Shown in pieces: positions 61,757-64,000 of a stretch of DNA of 64,000 bases. The notes under the pieces are model-generated. The model was given only the letters and a program-made list of their open reading frames with translations, did no database searches and was not told the DNA's origin. The DNA comes from Plectosphaerella cucumerina (taxonomy: Eukaryota > Ascomycota > Sordariomycetes > Glomerellales > Plectosphaerellaceae). The stretch covers positions 248,001 through 312,000 of the forward strand of contig JAGPXD010000005.1 in the NCBI GenBank assembly GCA_020746995.1. Direction: 5' to 3'. The first letter of the stretch is position 1, and each line of letters begins with the position of its first letter. Made by a program: the position numbers and the translations under genes.

Positions 61757-64000
61757 TTCGAAGGGTGGACGGAGGGAAGAAGACTCTGGTAGATGTGAAG
61801 CAATGGGGCGATGATCACTGATGAGATTGAGGCTGGAAGAGGTTGATATTGAGTTGAAGCTGAGCACTGAGCCGTCTCGGCTCAAGACCTCGGTCGCTCA
61901 CTCTCCCTCGGCGAGTGGGGCTCACTGACACGGTTGCTGCGACGGCAGATGCATCGGCTCCAGGGTGCGGCACAACACGGGCACGACACGCGACCCCGAC
62001 ACGGCAAGGCTTCCGGCACGGCGGGAAGGGGTGTTTTTTTTTGGAGCCCGGCTTGACTCCAGCGAGGGGTGCATGACTCCGGGCTTCAAGCATCCTCTGT
62101 GAGATTTCCAATAGACTGAGTCAAAAAGTCGCATGTCTACAGGGCGATCGACGGACATGTCTGGGGTATGTCTTGAGGCATGCAAAACTCGTAGCTGGGT
62201 ATGCGACTTTCGCTGGACTCTCTCAGCGGGTATATCTCGTCGCGGTTTATCGGGGCACGCTGGTATTGGCGGCCTTCGAGGTGAGGTGGTTTGTGACCGC
62301 AGAGGCGGGGATATGTCCGGCCCTCAAATCCAATTCGCATCGCCTTTGAAGTGGCGAGCCATCCATTGACGACAGAACCGATGGGCTGGCCTGGAAGGGT
62401 CGGACCACGTAACGTTTGGCCGGAAAGAATGGGGCCTACTGGTGGCATTTCGCAAAGCGGCTAGCGCAGCGCTAGCACGGACACTAAGCCGTAATAGGAT
62501 TCTGCCGTTTCCACCGCTCGGCAACCTCGCGATGGCCTCTGCCACGTATAGCAGCAGTCCGTGGGACGTACAGCAACCGTCAGACCTACCCGCCGATGCG
62601 TCTGTTCGCTACTGGGACTCCAGCGTTCTCGGGGCAAGAGCCTTTTAGAAGGAGTGTTATGGCAGGACTGCATACCAGCAGCAGTCCAGGTGATGCATGG
62701 CCCGCCGCAGCTGATGGCTAGTGTAGGCCAGAGACCCAGCCCAGCCGCTGGGTGGGGTGGGGGGTTGTCAGAGATCAGGTTGACCTACATGCAAGAATAT
62801 CAGGTACAGCTGAGTGTTGGCGCACTGCTGTTCACCTTCATCACCGACCTATCTATCTTGCAGAAGTTGCGCAGCGATCGGTCTTCTCCACTCAACTGGG
62901 AAGCGCGCACCCCGACAGGCCATCACTCTCTGATCCTGTCATTTCCAACAGCTGTACATCTTGGTACTTCCCGGTAGACATGGTGATCAAGTGAAACTTT
63001 TTTGCAGTCTAAATATCTACCTACCCTAGCTACAACCCACACCAAGGACACAATTCGCGAGACCGCCACTGGAGCTTGGAACATACTGTTTGTTGCGCCG
63101 TTCGTGGCGGTGATGTCTGGTGCCACTAGGTCAGCACTGGTAATCGGGGAGAGACTCTGAGATGCATACCTGGAGGCCTCCGCGAACGGGTGGCGCTGCT
63201 CTGTCGGGTACAACTCGTGATGCCTTTCGGGTTGGCAGATGATGGAGTGGGACGATGATTGTGCTCGAGCTCGATCGGCTCTTCGGATCTGGTGCATGGT
63301 CTCTGTGAGTGCCTAGATGGCAAGTTGGGTCGTCTTGGGCCAGCCTCGGTGGCCAGTGCGGCTGTTGGGTGGCAATCAATCACGCTTGTGTTGCGCAATG
63401 CTGAGGAGCTTGGGGTTTGCAGACTTGGGAGCGCAGTGGCCCATGGGATGTGATGTGCTGCTGTCTTCTTCTGCCTGGCCTTCTTTCGTGGTTGGGCCTG
63501 GAAGGTATGGAAGGTTGACGAAGAAGCGGCGACGACCGGCTGGCCTGTGGCTTGCGGCCTGATGCTCGTAGGATCTGGCGCGAAGGCATATCATCGGTCA
63601 CCCCCTGCTTCCGAGTGAGGGAGAGTTTCCCGCCAGGCGCCTGGCAATGCCAAAGTGGAAAAGGGCGGATGGGGATGCCTGACATGCGGGCGCCGGGGTG
63701 ATATGGAGGCCCTGGTCTTGTCCCGCGATAATGGCAAGATCTGTAGACGAGTCGAGTGTCTCAGGGGTTGCTTCCGCAGCAGCATTGCAGGCGGCATTGA
63801 ACAGGGCAAAATAATGCGTGACAGGGCGAGTTGCTCATTGACAGATGAGAAATGCGTGTCCCAGGTTCGAGAGACCCACGGGAAACGAGGAGCATCGTTG
63901 TTTGAGGTTGCTGTGATCTGGGCCGAGGAGCTGTGTCCGTCGTCGTGGGTGGAAAAGGTTCGAAAGACGTGTGTCGACGTATCTTTGTAGTGCGCGGAAC
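61757..64000. other. No gene supported to the right end of the window
   Basis: The first 150 bases are the promoter of the CoA-ligase-like gene. The remaining two kilobases hold short overlapping frames on both strands with no family resemblance and no good introns. A minus-strand reading from about 63297 with a GTATGC...CTAG intron was considered and not supported. A nine-T run is at 62034-62042. Confidence 0.45.

Noticed and set aside
62923..63398. A minus-strand gene with a GTATGC...CTAG intron near 63170.
   Set aside because: The spliced reading soon meets a stop, shows no family features, and its codon usage is unlike neighbouring genes.
1..64000. CRISPR arrays, prokaryotic operons, integrated virus or an intact transposon.
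   Set aside because: None was seen: no spaced short repeats, no reverse transcriptase, transposase or integrase motifs in any long frame. Gene structure is eukaryotic.

Overview
The window is nuclear DNA of a filamentous ascomycete (Pezizomycotina), most likely a plant-associated Sordariomycete. The evidence is the gene structure and the gene set. Most introns are 45-77 nt with GTAAGT/GTGAGT-type donors and CAG/TAG acceptors. There are two fungal Zn(II)2Cys6 regulators, a CBM1-tailed esterase, a fungal NLR-type protein and a tRNA-Leu with a 27-nt intron. No species can be named from the sequence alone. All exon boundaries were placed by hand, from splice signals, reading-frame continuity and family alignment from memory. 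For every multi-exon gene listed, the exon lengths sum to a multiple of three.

Positions 1-8.9 kb: a secreted protein with a collagen-like Pro/Gly insert (827-2515), a Zn2Cys6 regulator (2902-5010), an AT-rich island that looks like a decayed, possibly RIP-mutated element (about 5125-5465), gene-poor DNA with a degenerate tandem repeat, and a small cysteine-containing secreted protein (7487-8029).

Positions 8.9-24.1 kb: an accessory block rich in plant-cell-wall functions. It holds a dihydroxyacetone-synthase-like transketolase, a polyol-type short-chain dehydrogenase, a CE1 esterase with a C-terminal CBM1, a tannase/feruloyl esterase with a striking promoter (CreA-like palindrome plus a 9-bp inverted repeat), a GPI-anchor-type surface protein, a GH30 xylanase-type hydrolase and an MFS exporter. 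Together these could release esterified xylan fragments and hydroxycinnamates outside the cell. The dehydrogenase and the transketolase could act on pentose- or formaldehyde-derived carbon inside it. The functional link is inferred from co-location only.

Positions 24.5-39.4 kb: a 1,718-residue lipase-like/NACHT/WD40 protein (fungal NLR architecture), a fructosamine-kinase-type protein, an FAD monooxygenase, a ferric-reductase-type flavocytochrome, and a second Zn2Cys6 regulator whose 304-nt intron contains a tandem duplication.

Positions 39.7-58 kb: mostly conserved housekeeping genes. These are augmin HAUS6, mitochondrial ribosomal protein bS21m, an RBM25/Snu71-type splicing factor, a vacuolar amino-acid-type MFS, tRNA-Leu(CAG), a TDT-family malate/sulfite-type transporter, a secreted Gly/Leu-rich protein with dibasic sites, an NLS-bearing conserved protein, and a protein with an XPF-like C-terminal domain that may be the meiotic ZMM protein Zip2/SHOC1.

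Positions 58-64 kb: a DJ-1/PfpI-family protein facing a 4-coumarate-CoA-ligase-like enzyme, then about 2.2 kb in which no gene is supported.
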